Source of the DNA: Tanytarsus gracilentus
Lineage: Eukaryota; Arthropoda; Insecta; Diptera; Chironomidae
NCBI GenBank assembly: GCA_038502055.1
Contig: JAXRKN010000036.1
Coordinates: 3,162,001-3,226,000, forward strand
Reading direction: 5' to 3'
Length of the DNA stretch: 64,000 nucleotides
Below the pieces are notes generated by a model. It made no database searches. It was not told the origin of the DNA and was given only the letters and a program-made list of their open reading frames with translations. The position numbers were made by a program, and so were the translations under genes. Of the stretch, positions 1-12,803 are shown piece by piece (position 1 is the first letter of the stretch; each line of letters starts with the position of its first letter).

Positions 1-168
1 TCATAAAACTCATTTTTGTAAACACATTGAATGCTCTCAAGTTTGATAATTTCCACATTTTCTTGCGCTTTTTTGAAATTATGCGGAATGAAAATTTCAA
101 ATTTGAATTTTCCAACAGGACTTGGTCCATAATTAAAAAGTTTGTAGGTGTATTTGACTTTTTGATCT

Positions 169-190
169 TCTAAGTTTTTAACTCTCTGTA
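169..190. repeat. target-site duplication, left copy (22 bp)
   Basis: The 22-bp stretch starting TCTAAGTTTTTAACT is repeated without mismatch at 1231-1252. In both copies it encodes the same piece of the integrin calf-2 domain. Length and exactness fit duplication at retroelement insertion. Confidence 0.85.
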
Positions 191-1230
191 GGAGATCGAA
201 GTGTGCGTTGAAAAAGTGAGTTGCAAAAATTATTTGCTCCGGTGATTAATTGGGTTTTGGCAGTGCTAGAGTAGGTAAAAGTGGCTAGTTAGTTAGATTA
301 GGACAGGTAGTGATAGAAAATGTTCGAGTACACTCAATTTGGAAGGAAGTAAGTCTGTTTCGGAAAAATTGTCCATTGAGGATTTTTCAAGAAAATTTTC
401 ATGGGTAACTTTGTAATTTATTTTAATAAAAGTGTGACAGGATCCAACTAAAATCCGGTAAGGATCAGTTGAGGAACGGAAGTGGAGTTATTTTGAAACA
501 AGTTTAGGTTAAACAGGGGAAGTTTTTTTTTGTTGATGAGTGAATTGGGTAAATTTCATTTTCAAAATAAAAATGTCAGCCAGGAACTTGTAATTTTGTT
601 TTAATTTTGTTTGAAAGGATATTTATAGATAGGAGTTAAGGGATTTGCACACTTCGATCTCGAGGGAGGGTTTGTGTTTGTGATTATTCTAAAATGGACA
701 ACGGACATATATTTTGACTCGACACACCAACTGTGTACACTAGTCTCAGTTGAGGAAGGTAGTGGTGGAATCACGGCTTTTCTCCAAGTGATTTGAGACA
801 TATAAAATGTTGATTTGGTTTTGATTAGTTGGAAACTGTAATATCTGCTCAGTAAACAAGACTGTTCTTAGCTGTAGTTTCTCTAGAAATTACAAACAAA
901 AAATCATTCGAAAACAAAAACTTACAAAAAAAAAAACACTAACACACTAACATTGCCGTAAAGGTATTTTAAAATTCCCTATTAACCAACGCTGATGGTA
1001 GAGGGTGGTTGGCCCGACATCAGTTCTCACTAACGATTATCTAATTGTATTTATTCCGAGAAGGGGTTTGTTCGTAACCTGTGGCTTGTATCGACTGTAG
1101 ATACTTGCCTAAGTAGCCCGCTAGACCCTGCTTTTCCGAGGAATCGGGGGTCAATCATGTGTGGTTGCGTTGGACGTCTCTCCTACTTCGGTAGTGGCCA
1201 CCTAATCGTCATCTAATCTAATCTCTAATC
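191..1230. mobile_element. 1,040-bp insertion in integrin exon 4, probably a 5'-truncated non-LTR element or SINE-like element
   Basis: The segment is bounded exactly by a 22-bp direct repeat (169-190 and 1231-1252), and removing it with one repeat copy restores the integrin frame. It is less AT-rich than its surroundings at 980-1200. On the plus strand it ends in a degenerate TAATC-type repeat (1203-1230), as many target-primed retroelements end in a short-repeat tail. No reverse transcriptase or transposase is visible; the only ORF (801-601, minus, 66 aa) is unlike anything I know. A 15-bp inverted repeat sits at 192-206 and 647-661, and TCAGTTGAGGAA occurs twice (near 467 and 746). The insertion event is clear; the element class is inferred. 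Confidence 0.7.
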
Positions 1231-1252
1231 TCTAAGTTTTTAACTCTCTGTA
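1231..1252. repeat. target-site duplication, right copy (22 bp)
   Basis: Exact second copy of 169-190. Immediately to its right the integrin exon continues to the splice acceptor before 1281 (tttctag on the minus strand), so this copy lies in the original exon context. Confidence 0.85.
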
Positions 1253-3774
1253 ATGTGACATCAATGTGATTGACTGATTGACTAGAAATTCAAAATTTAT
1301 AGTAGATTCGATTAATTAAATTTTGAATCTCACCTAAAAACTTCCAATTCACTTTGTTCCTCTAAAGTGATGTTGATCGATGCAAAATTATCTCTCTCAT
1401 TGACTTCAGCTCCCGCGCAAGATAATTCAGCAGAAATATTTAAGAAATTTTCTTTACTTTTAGACACATCCAAAGTTATGTCAAAATTAAAATTTTCACC
1501 GTTCTTCAGAGGTTTTTCGGAGTTCACTAAACATGTTAATTCCCCATCATTATCGCCTCGTTTGCATGTCGATGGAATTGCGATAAATCTGACAAAGTCG
1601 GGAATTAAAAGTGATAACTGCGTTGAGTATGCGGGTTCACCATAATTTGAGACTCTGTAGTCGATTGAAACATCGTTGACTGTGCCTTTAATTAATTTTT
1701 TATTCGAGTCTTTAAACGTTCCAATTAGCCTTAGATCTGGTCTACAGACTTTGTTTCGACATCCGGTATTCACTGGAACACTCAAGGTTGCATCTTTTTT
1801 ATCTCGAGGGTCCAAAGCGACGCATGTTTGACAGAACTTCGTGCCACTCTTTGGAATTGAGTTCACAAGTTCAATTTTGTATTTAAAAATTACCGGTTTT
1901 TGAATTTCCTGAACTGCGATTATGATAGCAAACGTTTCATTTTTGCAATTAATCTCGTTTTGCGATGCAAATTGTGAATAATCAAAAACCTTCAAATATC
2001 TCAACGAAACTGGACTTTCGATGAATAATTTCGTTGCAAACTCTGAAAAATGATAAAAGGAAATAATTTAAAAGTTTCAAATTTATTAACTCACGAATTT
2101 GATGATTTAGGTTGTACTTAGACTTAAAACTGATGCAAGCTTTAATTGAGATTTTGTCGTTGCTCTCTAATTGAGTTTTTGAAGCGATTAAAGATGTTTG
2201 AATATTAATTACTGGATAACTTTTAAAAATAAAGACATTTTCAGATTCAGGAGCTCCAATTGCAATGTCGGGATAGAAATTTCCGTCAATATCAACTCCT
2301 CGAGATATTGAAAATCCAAACATTGAAATTTCATCGGAAACTTGAATTTTTTGACTTAATGTCATTCCTTGATTTTTAGAGCCATGATAAATGTAAACGA
2401 CGCCTTTGTCATTAGAATTACCAGAAATTGCCAAATCATTAAATCCATCGCCGTTAATATCACCAATTTTTCCCAACGCTGTTCCGAATCTTGTGTTGCT
2501 CTCCTCAAATTTGGGTTTTAGAGTTCTTAGTTGGAGAAAACTCAAAGTCTGTTAATTAAAAAAAATAATAATTTGTAAAATTTATCAAAAATTAATGGAG
2601 TAAAACAGTTTGCTGTTAATTATTTTTTGGTGATTTTGATATATAGAGTTTTTTAACCCTGGGTTAAAATATCAGAAAATATTTAGTTCACACTCACATG
2701 TCCATCCGTTGCTTGATTTAAGTAAATGTAAACTGCGCCATTATCAAAATACCCATTTTCAGAATAAAATGGTGCCGACACAGCCAAGTCAAGTTTTCCG
2801 TCATTATTGAAGTCATCACAAACTAAAGCGTATCCAAAGTACGAACCATATTTATTTCCTTTGAAAATTTTATGGATTTTAAAATGATTGGAAATTGAGA
2901 AAATCAGAACTGATCCATGATATTTATTTCTTGGTGCGGATGAAACGTAATATAAAAGTGAACTGTAAGGCATTAAAAGTTTTCCCGAAGTCAATGCATA
3001 TCCAAAATAGTCTTGTTCATCTAATGAATCAACATAATTTACTTCGAGCAATAAACCTTGATAAAAATGATTCCTATTTCTCCAATTTAATGAAAACTGA
3101 TTCACTGAACCTTTCCAGTTTCCAACTCCAGGACATCCAGCCATGATTTCATCTTTAGTATCAGGGATGTGAGCACTAAATCCACTTTCACCAAACATAT
3201 AATCTGGTTCTCGGTTACTGAAAAGTAATCTTGAGCTTATTCTCAATGGAGCAATTTTGTTATTCATCGGGAAGTTTGATTTTGAATTTTTAGAGTAGTA
3301 GCAAGCACCAAACATATAATAATCTATGTTTCTATTGGCATGAGGTGCAACTGTTAATTGCTTTGGCGCACATGCAACAAAAATGTCATCTTCAGTATCG
3401 TGGCCGTCCATTGAGAATCCAAGGAGTCGAAACTCTTTAAGCTCCGCATCTAAATAATTTTGATGGTAATAGTTTACGTAATTATTTCCTAGTTCGTCTA
3501 AAATAAATGTTTCGCATCTTCCATCGAATGAACATTTGTAAATTATTCCAGGTTCAAGAATGTTCACTTGCGATTGTAAAGTTGAATTTGCCCGAGGTGC
3601 ACCAATTAAAATGTGATTTTTTCTTAAATTAATTGAAAATCCAAAATAAGAAGATCTTTCTTGATTGACCGATGGACTTTTCAAAATTATATTGGGATTT
3701 GGCGAAACATTAAATGTTAAAATAATTGGAAGAAATGTAAATGTGAATAAAATTAACACCAAAAACTGTTTCAT

Positions 3775-4549
3775 TTTTAAGCACTTTAAATTTTAACGAA
3801 GTGTTCGCAAAGTGAGACAAGTAGCAACTATTCACAGAATATCTTTTTTCAATTTATCTTCAATTAATGCAAATTAAAGTGTGACTCATATCTCATTATC
3901 TGGAATTATCAAAATTACTTTACTCATCAAAAGGAAATTTTTGCAAAATGATTATTCACATTTTTGAAGGTTTATAAGTAATTTTTTCTTCACAATTTTG
4001 CACTAAATATTTTAGTCTTAGCATTCTTCCGCAAAAATGTTTTTGCACTCACACTTTGCCTTATTTTTCAACGTTGTATTTTTGTAATTTGATTATCGCC
4101 GACTCTGTAGAGCATGTCGAGTGACAATTTATAATCGGAAGTTTACTTTTAGTTAGTTTTATAAGAAAAAAGTGATTCATTTACATTTTTCGAATTATCG
4201 TGTGTCCTTTTTTCCTGAGTTGAAATGTTAATGAATGATAACAAGTCAGTTTGATGTTTTTGAACACAATAAATTTATTCATGCCTTTAAGACATTACAG
4301 TGAAACATTGAAAACAATGAAGCAATTGGAATTCATAAGTATTTTCAATTGAGTCATTAAAACATCAGGTGTTTTCTAAGAAGTCACGCAACAGTTTTAA
4401 AAATTATTATTTTTTTTATTGTTATTTTTTTCGCATCATTTGAAAATGAATTAATTTTTTTTATCTAAAACAACTTTATCAACATCAAATTTAAAATTAC
4501 CATGTGAATGACTCTTCAAATTTTAATAAAAATAATTTTAATTTTTATC
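3775..4549. other. intergenic: integrin gene promoter and 3' flank of its tandem copy
   Basis: AT-rich sequence between two minus-strand integrin genes. It must hold the promoter of the left gene and the 3' UTR of the right one. I see no further coding potential. Confidence 0.6.
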
Positions 4550-7500
4550 TTATTCGTTTGGCAAAAAGCTTTGATTGGCATCAATTGTCGCAGCTAAAGG
4601 AAACAGCAAAGTTTCTCTTTTAATTTTTACAAGTTCAGCTTTAATTTTTCGTTTGAAAAAGCCAAGTTTTGCAAGAGTCAAAATCATTAAAAGAAGAAAG
4701 ATTAATCCACCAACGATCGATGCTATCAAAATCCACAGAGGAGCTTTTTCGTCAATCACCTTTTTAATTATCAGTGAAAAATCAACAACTTCCACTTTAA
4801 TTGATGTTGAATTTTGCGAATGAAATTTGGGTTGCCAGATGATTTTATTTCTCGTGCTGTTAAGAAATTTATCTAAACAAAATGTTTTTAATTTTTGTTC
4901 TTTAAAAAAGTTTAAAATATTTTACCGAAAGTTTTCTTGATTAGAAGAAAATTAACGATGACATCGATTGATTGAACTTGAGAAGCATCAAAATTTTGAA
5001 TGAAAGTTTCAGCTTTTATGCACTCGACGAAAGATTGATCGCAATCTAAAATTGTTCCATTCTGACTATCGGATATATTTGCAATCTCGATCTGATCAAT
5101 TAATTTCCATCCAATTTCATAAATGTCATTTTTATAAAAGGCTTTGATACTTTTCAGTTTAATGATTTCCAATTTTTCATTTTTTGCAATTAAATTTTTA
5201 GGAAAAGAAATGTCGAATGAAAAATTGTTAACCGGACTTGGACCGTCGTTGAGAATTTTGTAAACGTATTTTATGTCTTGATTCTCCAAATCATCTTTCA
5301 AAATGTCCATATGAAGTTCGTCAGGCTGACTGTAAATTAATTTAAATTTTTAATTCTTCATTTAAGTCACAATTATTTTTTTACCTTTCAGCAACAATGT
5401 TACTTTTTTCTTCAAAGTTAATTATAACAGAAACATTATTGTCATTTTTATTAACTTCGTCACCGCCACTTGACACAACAGCCAGAATTTCGATTAAATT
5501 TTTTCTGACTTCTGAAACTTCCAAATTTATCACAAATGAAAAATTATCGTTCTTTTTTAACGGCATTTCAGATTTGTTGCGGCATGAAATTTTAGGATCA
5601 ACATTTGCGATTTTTTCACAAGATGAAGGAATTACTGAGAATTTTACAGGATCTGGAATGACGATCGACAATCGTGAAAAATAAGCTGGTTCGCCTGAAT
5701 TTGAAATGTTGAAAATAATTGTCGCGTTTTTGACCTTACCGATGACGAAACCTTCAATTGTTTCATTCAAACTTCCAATAATTTTGAGATCAGGCTTGCA
5801 TGATTCGTTTTTACAGCCGGTGTCGACTGGAAGTTTCAGTTTTACTATGTGGTTTGTTGTTTTATTTAAAAGCACACAATCTTCACAAAAATCCTTTTCA
5901 AGTTTTGGAATCTTTTTTGGAACTTCATATTCCATTCGGAACAAAATTGGTTTTGATTTTTCGAGGACACTAACAGAAACGGTCAGTGGAAAAACTTCAC
6001 AGCTCGAATTACTTTCAGAAATATTTCTCTTGTAATTTAAAGTTGTTTCGGTTGAATTTTTCAAAGATGTCCTCGGGTCCATGATTAATTTAACTTTAAA
6101 CTCTAAAAATATTTTTCATTCAATTTTTCATTCAATTTTTTTACAAAAATATTTCACTCACCGATGTCAAAATTAAGAGGTTTTTTCGGCATGATTTGAA
6201 TGCAAGCTGTGATATTAATTTCATCAATCAACTCAATTTGTTTTTTCGATGAACTCAGAGTTGCTAAGACATTCACAATGGGATAGGTTTTAAAAATGTA
6301 TACCGTGTCTGACTTTGGATCACCAACAGCAATGTCGGGATAAAAATTTCCATCAATATCAACTCCTCGAGATATTGAGAATCCAAACATTGAATTTTCA
6401 GCAGAAACTTGAATAGTTTGACTTAATGTAACTCCATTTACTCCACCATGATAGATACAAATCACTCCTAAATCATCGTGGACTGATGAGATCGCCAAAT
6501 CATTGAATCCATCACCATTAATGTCACCAATTTTACCCAACGCCATTCCAAACTTTTCACCTCCCTTTGAACTCGTTGCGGTTAGCGTAGGCAGAGATTT
6601 AAATTTGAGTTTCTGAAAAAATTCATAATTTAAATTATTTTTAAAATGTAAAAAATAAATACCATCGATGAAGATCCTTGATTAAGGAAAACATAGACCG
6701 CTCCATTATTGAAAGATTCTTTTTTAGCATAAAATGGAGCTGAAACGACCAAGTCAGGCATGCCATCATTATTGAAGTCATCGCAAAGCAGTGCATAGCC
6801 AAAAGCAGATCCAATTTGTGTTCCTCTCAGTTGATGATGAATGAAATTGTAAGCTCTGCTCACATTATTAGAGTCTAATTTATGAGTCATCTCAAAAAAC
6901 ATCACAATTCCATTGTTGGCGATCGTTTTAGCTTTATCGACGAAATTATTTCTGTTAGGTGCGGATGCGACATAAATCAATTTTGAATTTGTAGGGAGGA
7001 AAAATTTTCCGGATGTGACTGCAAAACCGAAGTAACTGTGCTCGCTTAAATATTCATTTTGGTTTCTACCCCAAATAGTGACGTCACCGACTTCGTTTGA
7101 TTTCGTTTTGAAATTAAATCTACTAATCGAACCAATCCACAAGAGAATTCCAGGACATCCAGTCAGCACTTCATTTTTAGTGTCAGGAATATGGACACTA
7201 AATCCACTCTCACCGAGAGCATAAACTGGCAAATATTTTTCTATATATGAACTTTTAATACCCAATTCAATTCTATCCACGAGATATTTATCCTTCTTTG
7301 GACTGTAAAGTGGTTCAATTTTGAGAGTTTGATTGCCAAAATTGTTCACAGTATTTTCTGTATAAAAACATTTGCCGAGCATGAAATAATCAGTTGTTCC
7401 ATTTATCGCAAATTTCGGTGCACAAGCAACAAATTTATCGTTTTCACTCTCATGACCGTCCATTGAAAATCCCAACAGTTGATTGCTCCTTAATGCTTCA

Positions 7501-7766
7501 TTCGAATGCCCTTCATTGTCCATCTTAAATATTTCACAATTTTCATCATCAAAAGTGCATCGATAAATTTGACCCGTTTCATTTAAATTCGAGTGAGATG
7601 CTCGAGGTGCTCCAATCATAATGTGGGATTTTCTCAAATTTAATGAAAACCCAAAATACGAAGATTCATTGTTTGGCGATTTAAAAATTAAATTTGGAAC
7701 TGGTGAAATATTGTAAGAAAGTGACGTACAAAATAATGCTGATAAAATTAAGAGACGTGACCTCAT
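4550..7766 (-). CDS. alpha-integrin subunit, intact, PS3-like without I domain
   Basis: Five exons, 7766-6663, 6612-6162, 6102-5385, 5329-4926 and 4872-4550, total 3,000 nt (999 aa). Residues 1-17 form a signal peptide. The propeller repeats carry the calcium loops DDFNNDGMPDLVVSAPF, DINGDGFNDLAISS and DIDGNFYPDIAVGDP. Calf domains follow, with the conserved cysteine pairs near DTGCKNESCKPDL. One membrane helix (APLWILIASIVGGLIFLLLM) leads to the GFFKRK membrane-proximal motif that clasps the beta tail, then a cytoplasmic tail of about 30 residues. Exon structure and phases match the left-hand gene, so the two are tandem duplicates. Flies carry several PS3-group alpha chains as tandem genes; assignment to that group is inferred from domain layout. 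It should act at the plasma membrane in adhesion or phagocytosis. Confidence 0.93.
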
Positions 7767-8432
7767 TTTTAAATGCCAAAAAAATTATGAATAGAATTTG
7801 CGATTAAAAAAATTCAAACACTCAAAAAGTTATGACGAGAATGCAAATTATTAATTTTATATTTAAAATTTAAACTATTCACTTCGAAGATTTAATACAA
7901 ACTGAATTTAATTCTCCTAAAATTTAAAAAAAATATTCATGCATAATTTTTTATCAATTCTATGAAATGTGTCATGCCACATTTAAAATAAAGAGATAAG
8001 AAATTTTTCATATGAATGAAAAAATTCATCTTAAGGTGAACTCATAAATTTTGATGCGCCGCGAAATTTCGAGCATCATTATTTAATAAATGTATCCGTG
8101 CACAGTAAATGAGATCTTTATACTTTGATTATATGAATTGCAGTGGGAATTAGATTGAAGTATTGAGGCCGTTTATCGTCGCATTTTTAAATATATCTTT
8201 TGCATTTTTTTCTATAGATATTATTGCTAAACTAATTGATGATGTAAAAACTCGTTTTGATATTATTTTCTCTTAATTCATTTCTATATAAATTTCCCAA
8301 TGAACACGTTTGAATATAAAATCGCGTTCATTGCGTTTGCAAAAATTTAAAGTGGAGAAATTGAAGATTTTAGAGAAAAAAAATCAGTTGAGTGCGGGAC
8401 ATTCTTCAAGTTAGTAGCATCTCCTTTTAAAA
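7767..8432. other. intergenic: divergent promoters for integrin (minus) and transporter (plus)
   Basis: Region between two divergently transcribed genes. A TATATAAA box at 8285-8292 lies about 145 bp before the transporter start codon, with an ATTCATTG-like start region about 35 bp downstream. No ORF of note. Confidence 0.5.
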
Positions 8433-10703
8433 ATGGTTGAAAAATGTGAAAAAATTAACAGCATGGGTAAATTTTGTTCTGCTTTAAGTTGCTTGAGAGT
8501 TTGAAGTATTTCAAGATTAATTTTGGTTTTAAAAAATAAAATTCAAATCAACAAAATATTTTTTAAATTTTCTTTTGTTAACGAATTGAAACTTTTTTCT
8601 TATTACAGAGTTGGTCACCAATCAGAGCAGTAAATTAAGGGATCCCATTCGCTCGTCAATTGGTAAATATATTTTTAAAAAATTTCAAATAATTTCGAAT
8701 TCAATTTTGCAGGCGACTTGGGTCGATGGCAAATTTTCGTTTGCAGCATTATTTTTTTATTAAAATTTCCTGTGGCTTGGCATCAGCTCGCAACAATTTT
8801 CTTGTCACCTAATTTAGATTTTAAATGTATTGATCCGGCTTTATCGAAATGCAATCCTAAGTGTCCTCAACATGTCTTCAATACAACAATTTTTAAGAAC
8901 ACAATTCAAATGGTAAGATTCAAACGAAATAGTTCAAAAAATTAAATAAAAATTATTCCTAAGGAATGGGATCTTGTGTGCAATCGAGAAAATTTGACAA
9001 ATGTAGCTCAAATGATTTTCATGTTTGGCATTTTGGTTGGAAATATTTTTTTTGGAGGCATTGCTGATAAATTAGGACGCAGGTAGAACATTTTAATTTT
9101 GAATTATTTTCTTAATTATTTTACTTTCTTATAAAGAATTCCGTTGGTCGTTGCCGTCACCATTCAATTGGTTTTTGGTGTTTTGGCTTCTTACGCCACT
9201 AATTTTGGACTTTTTTGTATTTGCCGATTTATTACTGCAGCTGCGACAGGTATGAAAGTTTCATTTATTGTTGATTAAATCTTGATTTAATTTCTTGAAA
9301 CTTGATTTAAATTCACAATGTAAATTTTATAGGTGGTACCATGGTAACTTCTTTCGTACTTGTGATGGAAATAATCGGCACAAAATGGAGAGAGGTGAAA
9401 CTTTTAATTTTAAAATTAATCAAGACTGCAATAAACATTTTTCTGCCAGTTATTTTCAGTTTTATACCAAATTCCATTCAATCTTGGACATTTAACTCTT
9501 CCACTGTTTGCTTACTTCATTCGAGATTGGCAAAGACTTCAGTTCGCTCTTTCAATTCCTTCAATTGTTTTACTTTCATATTATTGGATTATTCCTGAGT
9601 CACCAAGGTAAAAATTTTAAAATTTACAAAGTCGTTAGTAACATTAGTATTATCAAGGTGGTTGATGGCCGTCGGTCGCGTCAATGAGGCTGCAAATATT
9701 TTGGAAAAAGCTGCAAAATGTAATAAAATGAGCATTGAAAATGTTCGAATTAATCTTGAGAGTGCACAAGAAGCAAAATCTGAACGTTGTGCTAAAGGAA
9801 GCGTTTTTGATCTCGTTCGAACTAAAAATTTGCGCATTAAAACTTTGTGCATGAACTTCAACTGGTTTGTCTGTGGATTATGCTTCTTTGGAGTTTCACA
9901 GTATGTCGGTGAATTTGGCGGAAACATTTTTAAAAATGTAGCGATTTCAGCTTCTCTAGAAATTCCAGGTATAATTTGATAAAATTAATTTTCATTAACA
10001 CTCACGTAATATTTTTGCAGGCACAATCATTTGCATCATACTTTTAAAGTTTTGGGGAAGAAAGAAGACTTTAATCATGTCAAATTGCCTGACCGGCTTC
10101 GCAATGATCGCAATCGCCTTTGTTGATTCTAAAAATAGTGAAGTGATCGTGACGTTGGCGACAACTGGAATCATTGGAATGTATGGAGTCAATTTAAAAA
10201 GAATGAAAAGATGTGGAGCAAGTGCAACGAACAAAAAAATAAGCACTTGACATCTAAATAAATTTAAACTCTAATATTTTTTATTTTATAAATTTCTTCA
10301 GGTGCATTTCATTTCCAACTGTTTACCTGTATGGCGGGGAACTCTTTCCAACGGTCATTCGAAATGTTGCGATTGGAGTTGCGAGTATGATCGCGAGAAT
10401 TGGATCAATGATGTAAAAATTATATTTAATATTATTTAAATTTAATTGAACTTTAATTTATTTCTAGATCGCCTTTCATTGCTTCTGGTTTAAGTGCAAA
10501 AGCTCACTGGTTGCCGCCTGTAATTTTTGGAGTCATTCCTTTGATCGGAGCTGTTTTAGTTCTTTTCCTTCCTGGTACTAACTTAAATTTTAAATTTCTT
10601 AACAAAGTATTAAATTTTATATTTTTTAGAAACAATGGGACAACCATTGCCCGAGACCATTGAAGATGGAGAAAACTTTGGAAAAAAATATGATGAAGAT
10701 TAA
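8433..10703 (+). CDS. organic cation transporter-like protein (SLC22, major facilitator superfamily)
   Basis: Twelve exons: 8433-8466, 8609-8662, 8713-8912, 8964-9082, 9137-9249, 9333-9394, 9450-9607, 9658-9968, 10021-10180, 10302-10412, 10468-10574, 10630-10703; total 1,503 nt, 500 aa. Family landmarks are in order: GDLGRWQ before helix 1, a cysteine-containing extracellular loop with NTT glycosylation, EWDLVC, the signature GGIADKLGRR after helix 2, IIGTKWRE, the PESPRWL loop after helix 6, a helix 6-7 cytoplasmic segment, WGRKKTL, and YGGELFPTVIRNVAIG after helix 10. The C-terminus is short and acidic (LPETIEDGENFGKKYDED). SLC22 proteins move organic cations, carnitine or anions across the plasma membrane; the substrate cannot be read here. 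Exon 9 ends at AT before GTATGG; reading on gives only a short divergent tail ending at 10249. Confidence 0.92.
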
Positions 10704-10825
10704 AAATTTAAATTTATAATTTTTTAATCAACGTTTTTAATAAAAATTTAGAAAACATGAAATTTTGTGTTTTAGGTCAAAACTGATTTCCGGTTGATCG
10801 ACTTCAAGCTCTGTTTTGAATAAAT

Positions 10826-12803
10826 TTAAATCGATCTTTTAAAAAAATGAGATAAAGTTTTAAAAATAAAGTAAATCATAAGCAATGCGAAGAAAATTTT
10901 TAAAGTTCTATCCAGGATGAACATCTAAAAAAAATTAAAATAAAATAAATTCTAAAAATAAAAAATTACTCACAATCTTCACAACTTTCTTTCTGTTGGT
11001 ATAATTGTCATTTTTTGAGTCACGTTTCAGCAAATATTCGTGTCCTCCTTTAACGGAATTTTCAATGTATTGATCCACATCGACACCCTCCGATGAAATT
11101 ATGTAAGTTCTCTTTTCTAAATCATTTAATTTATTTCGAACTGAGAGAACATTTTTATTGTCAAACTTCCACTGAGTGTTGGCGAATATTTCGAGCGTTT
11201 CAAGACCAGCTGAAATTCGCTTGTGAACTTTTACAAGACTAAAATTAATTTAAAGTAAAATTATTGGTATTTAAAACTATTTTTCAACTCACAAAGGTTC
11301 AATTCTGATGCAGAACAAAATTCCATCAATTAAATATGCTGGCAGCCAGTGGAATAAATATGTTTTTATTTTGTGAAGCCATTGCGATTTTGTCAGCGAT
11401 ATGTTCGGATACCTTAAAGATTTTTAAATAAACAATTATTAAAACCCACACATGGGTGTTATAACGCATGAAATTTTATAAGTGCGTCATGCAAAAATTA
11501 AAATCATTAAAAAAAATTAAAGATCTCATGATAAAAAATTTAAATTTAAATCTGACTCACCAGAACATCGGCACCATCGGATATTTTTCAATACAAATTT
11601 TCATTCCTTTCCTCAAAATATCTCCCCATTCAAGAATAATTTCATTTGACGATGTAAGATTCATAATATAATTGTCCTTGTCACTGTTAAAAAAATCCAA
11701 TAAATTATCTAATACAAATTTCACCTTGATCAACTTTTTTCCAAAACTTCACTCACCCATTCGATAAATAATTCCACGTGCACATCATTAACACATGAAT
11801 GGAAACATCGACTGGTATAAAATCGCCATGGAATTTCTGGTTGCAATGAATGTCCCTTAGCACACCTTTTCCGACTGCAATCAGCAATCCGCCCAGTCCA
11901 TTGTAGCTGTTCATCCACCCCGCAACTGGTTCGCTCAATGATGGAGTTATAATCGAAGGTCGAAGAATCATTACAGGCAATTTATTTTTCTGCGCTTCAT
12001 CGACTAAACTTTCAGCGAGTGCTTTTGTCAGAACGTAAGTGTTTGGAATTGTTGAACTTAAAAATTTCTTCGTCTCTGCTTTTTCATTGTCTAAATGTGA
12101 GACAATTTTTATGACATCGCGAGGGTCAAAAAGAGGCGGGTATGCAACCTCATGAAGATGTTGCTGATCTAGATGACAATATGCGGTTGAAATGTGACAA
12201 AAGAGTTGAAGTTTTTCGCACTCGCTTGCAATTTTGAGCAGCTCTGATGTTCCCCGAACATTTAAATTGACAGCTGACTTCAGTGGCTCATCAAATCTGG
12301 TTGTGGCCGCAAAATGATAAATTAAGGTCACGTTTTGGGTCAAAAGTTTGCGATCTTCGTTCGATATTCCTAAATTTTCTTCAGAGCAATCACCTTCAAT
12401 AATTTGAATTTTGTTGATAATTTCGTCGATGTTTTTGGTTGATTTAATAAGATCAAAAAGCTGGATGGGAAAATTTTAATGTCAATTTATTTTTTCAAAA
12501 CTAGTTAAACACTCACAGGATTTTCAAAAATCTCCAGCATTCGATTTTTAGCTTCAACTCCTTTTTTCGGTCGCAATATTAAATAAATTTTTCCAACTTC
12601 GGTGCTACGAAGAATTTTTTCGAGAAATGTTACACCCATGAATCCACTTCCTGAGATGAATTTTGAGAGAAATTAATTATAAAAGTTCTCTTTCATATTT
12701 TTTTTAGAATATTCTCAAATACTAAAATAAAAAATCTACCTCCAGTCGCGAGCACATGTTGATTTTTAAAACTAAGAGAAATTCTGTCAAACTGAGTTTC
12801 CAT
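10826..12803 (-). CDS. fatty acyl-CoA reductase (alcohol-forming)
   Basis: Seven exons: 12803-12740, 12650-12517, 12460-11757, 11683-11561, 11412-11293, 11238-10974, 10924-10826; total 1,509 nt, 502 aa. The NAD(P)-binding Rossmann motif TGGSGFMG lies near residue 20 and is split by intron 1. The active-site YxxxK appears as YVLTK near residue 205. Family landmarks IYHFAATTRFDEPL, NVRGT, HISTAYCH, LRPSIITPSLSEPVAGWMN and GDFIPVD are all present. The C-terminal sterile domain follows, then a hydrophobic anchor (FFALLMIYFIFKTL) typical of ER or peroxisome membrane attachment. The enzyme reduces long-chain acyl-CoA to fatty alcohol with NADPH, for waxes, pheromones or ether lipids; the insect family is large, so the exact role is open. 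The 3' end lies about 120 bp from the convergent transporter gene. Confidence 0.95.

Larger units (their letters stand above)
1..3774 (-). pseudogene. alpha-integrin subunit gene, 3' part outside window, interrupted in exon 4
   Basis: Integrin alpha chains pair with beta chains as cell-matrix adhesion receptors. Exons on the minus strand are 3774-2698, 2548-2095, 2042-1334 and 1281 onward; phases agree. Residues 1-20 are a signal peptide. The seven-blade propeller has calcium loops DDFNNDGKLDLAVSAPF, DINGDGFNDLAISG and DIDGNFYPDIAIGAP, with no I domain. A thigh/calf region with paired cysteines follows. Exon 4 is split: its first 51 bp lie at 1231-1281 and it resumes at 1-190, where the frame still reads as calf-2 (VKNLEDQKVKYTYK, matching the neighbouring gene). 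Reading into the insertion meets TAG at 1218-1220, giving about 767 residues without calf-2, membrane segment or tail. The propeller shows no decay, so the break looks recent, or this assembly holds one insertion allele. The 3' end lies outside the window. Confidence 0.85.

Noticed and set aside
601..801. 66-codon minus-strand ORF within the integrin insertion
   Set aside because: No similarity to reverse transcriptase, nuclease or transposase motifs; length expected by chance.
10181..10249. Read-through extension of transporter exon 9 as an alternative C-terminus
   Set aside because: The spliced form restores the conserved YLYGGELFPT region; the read-through tail is unlike the family.
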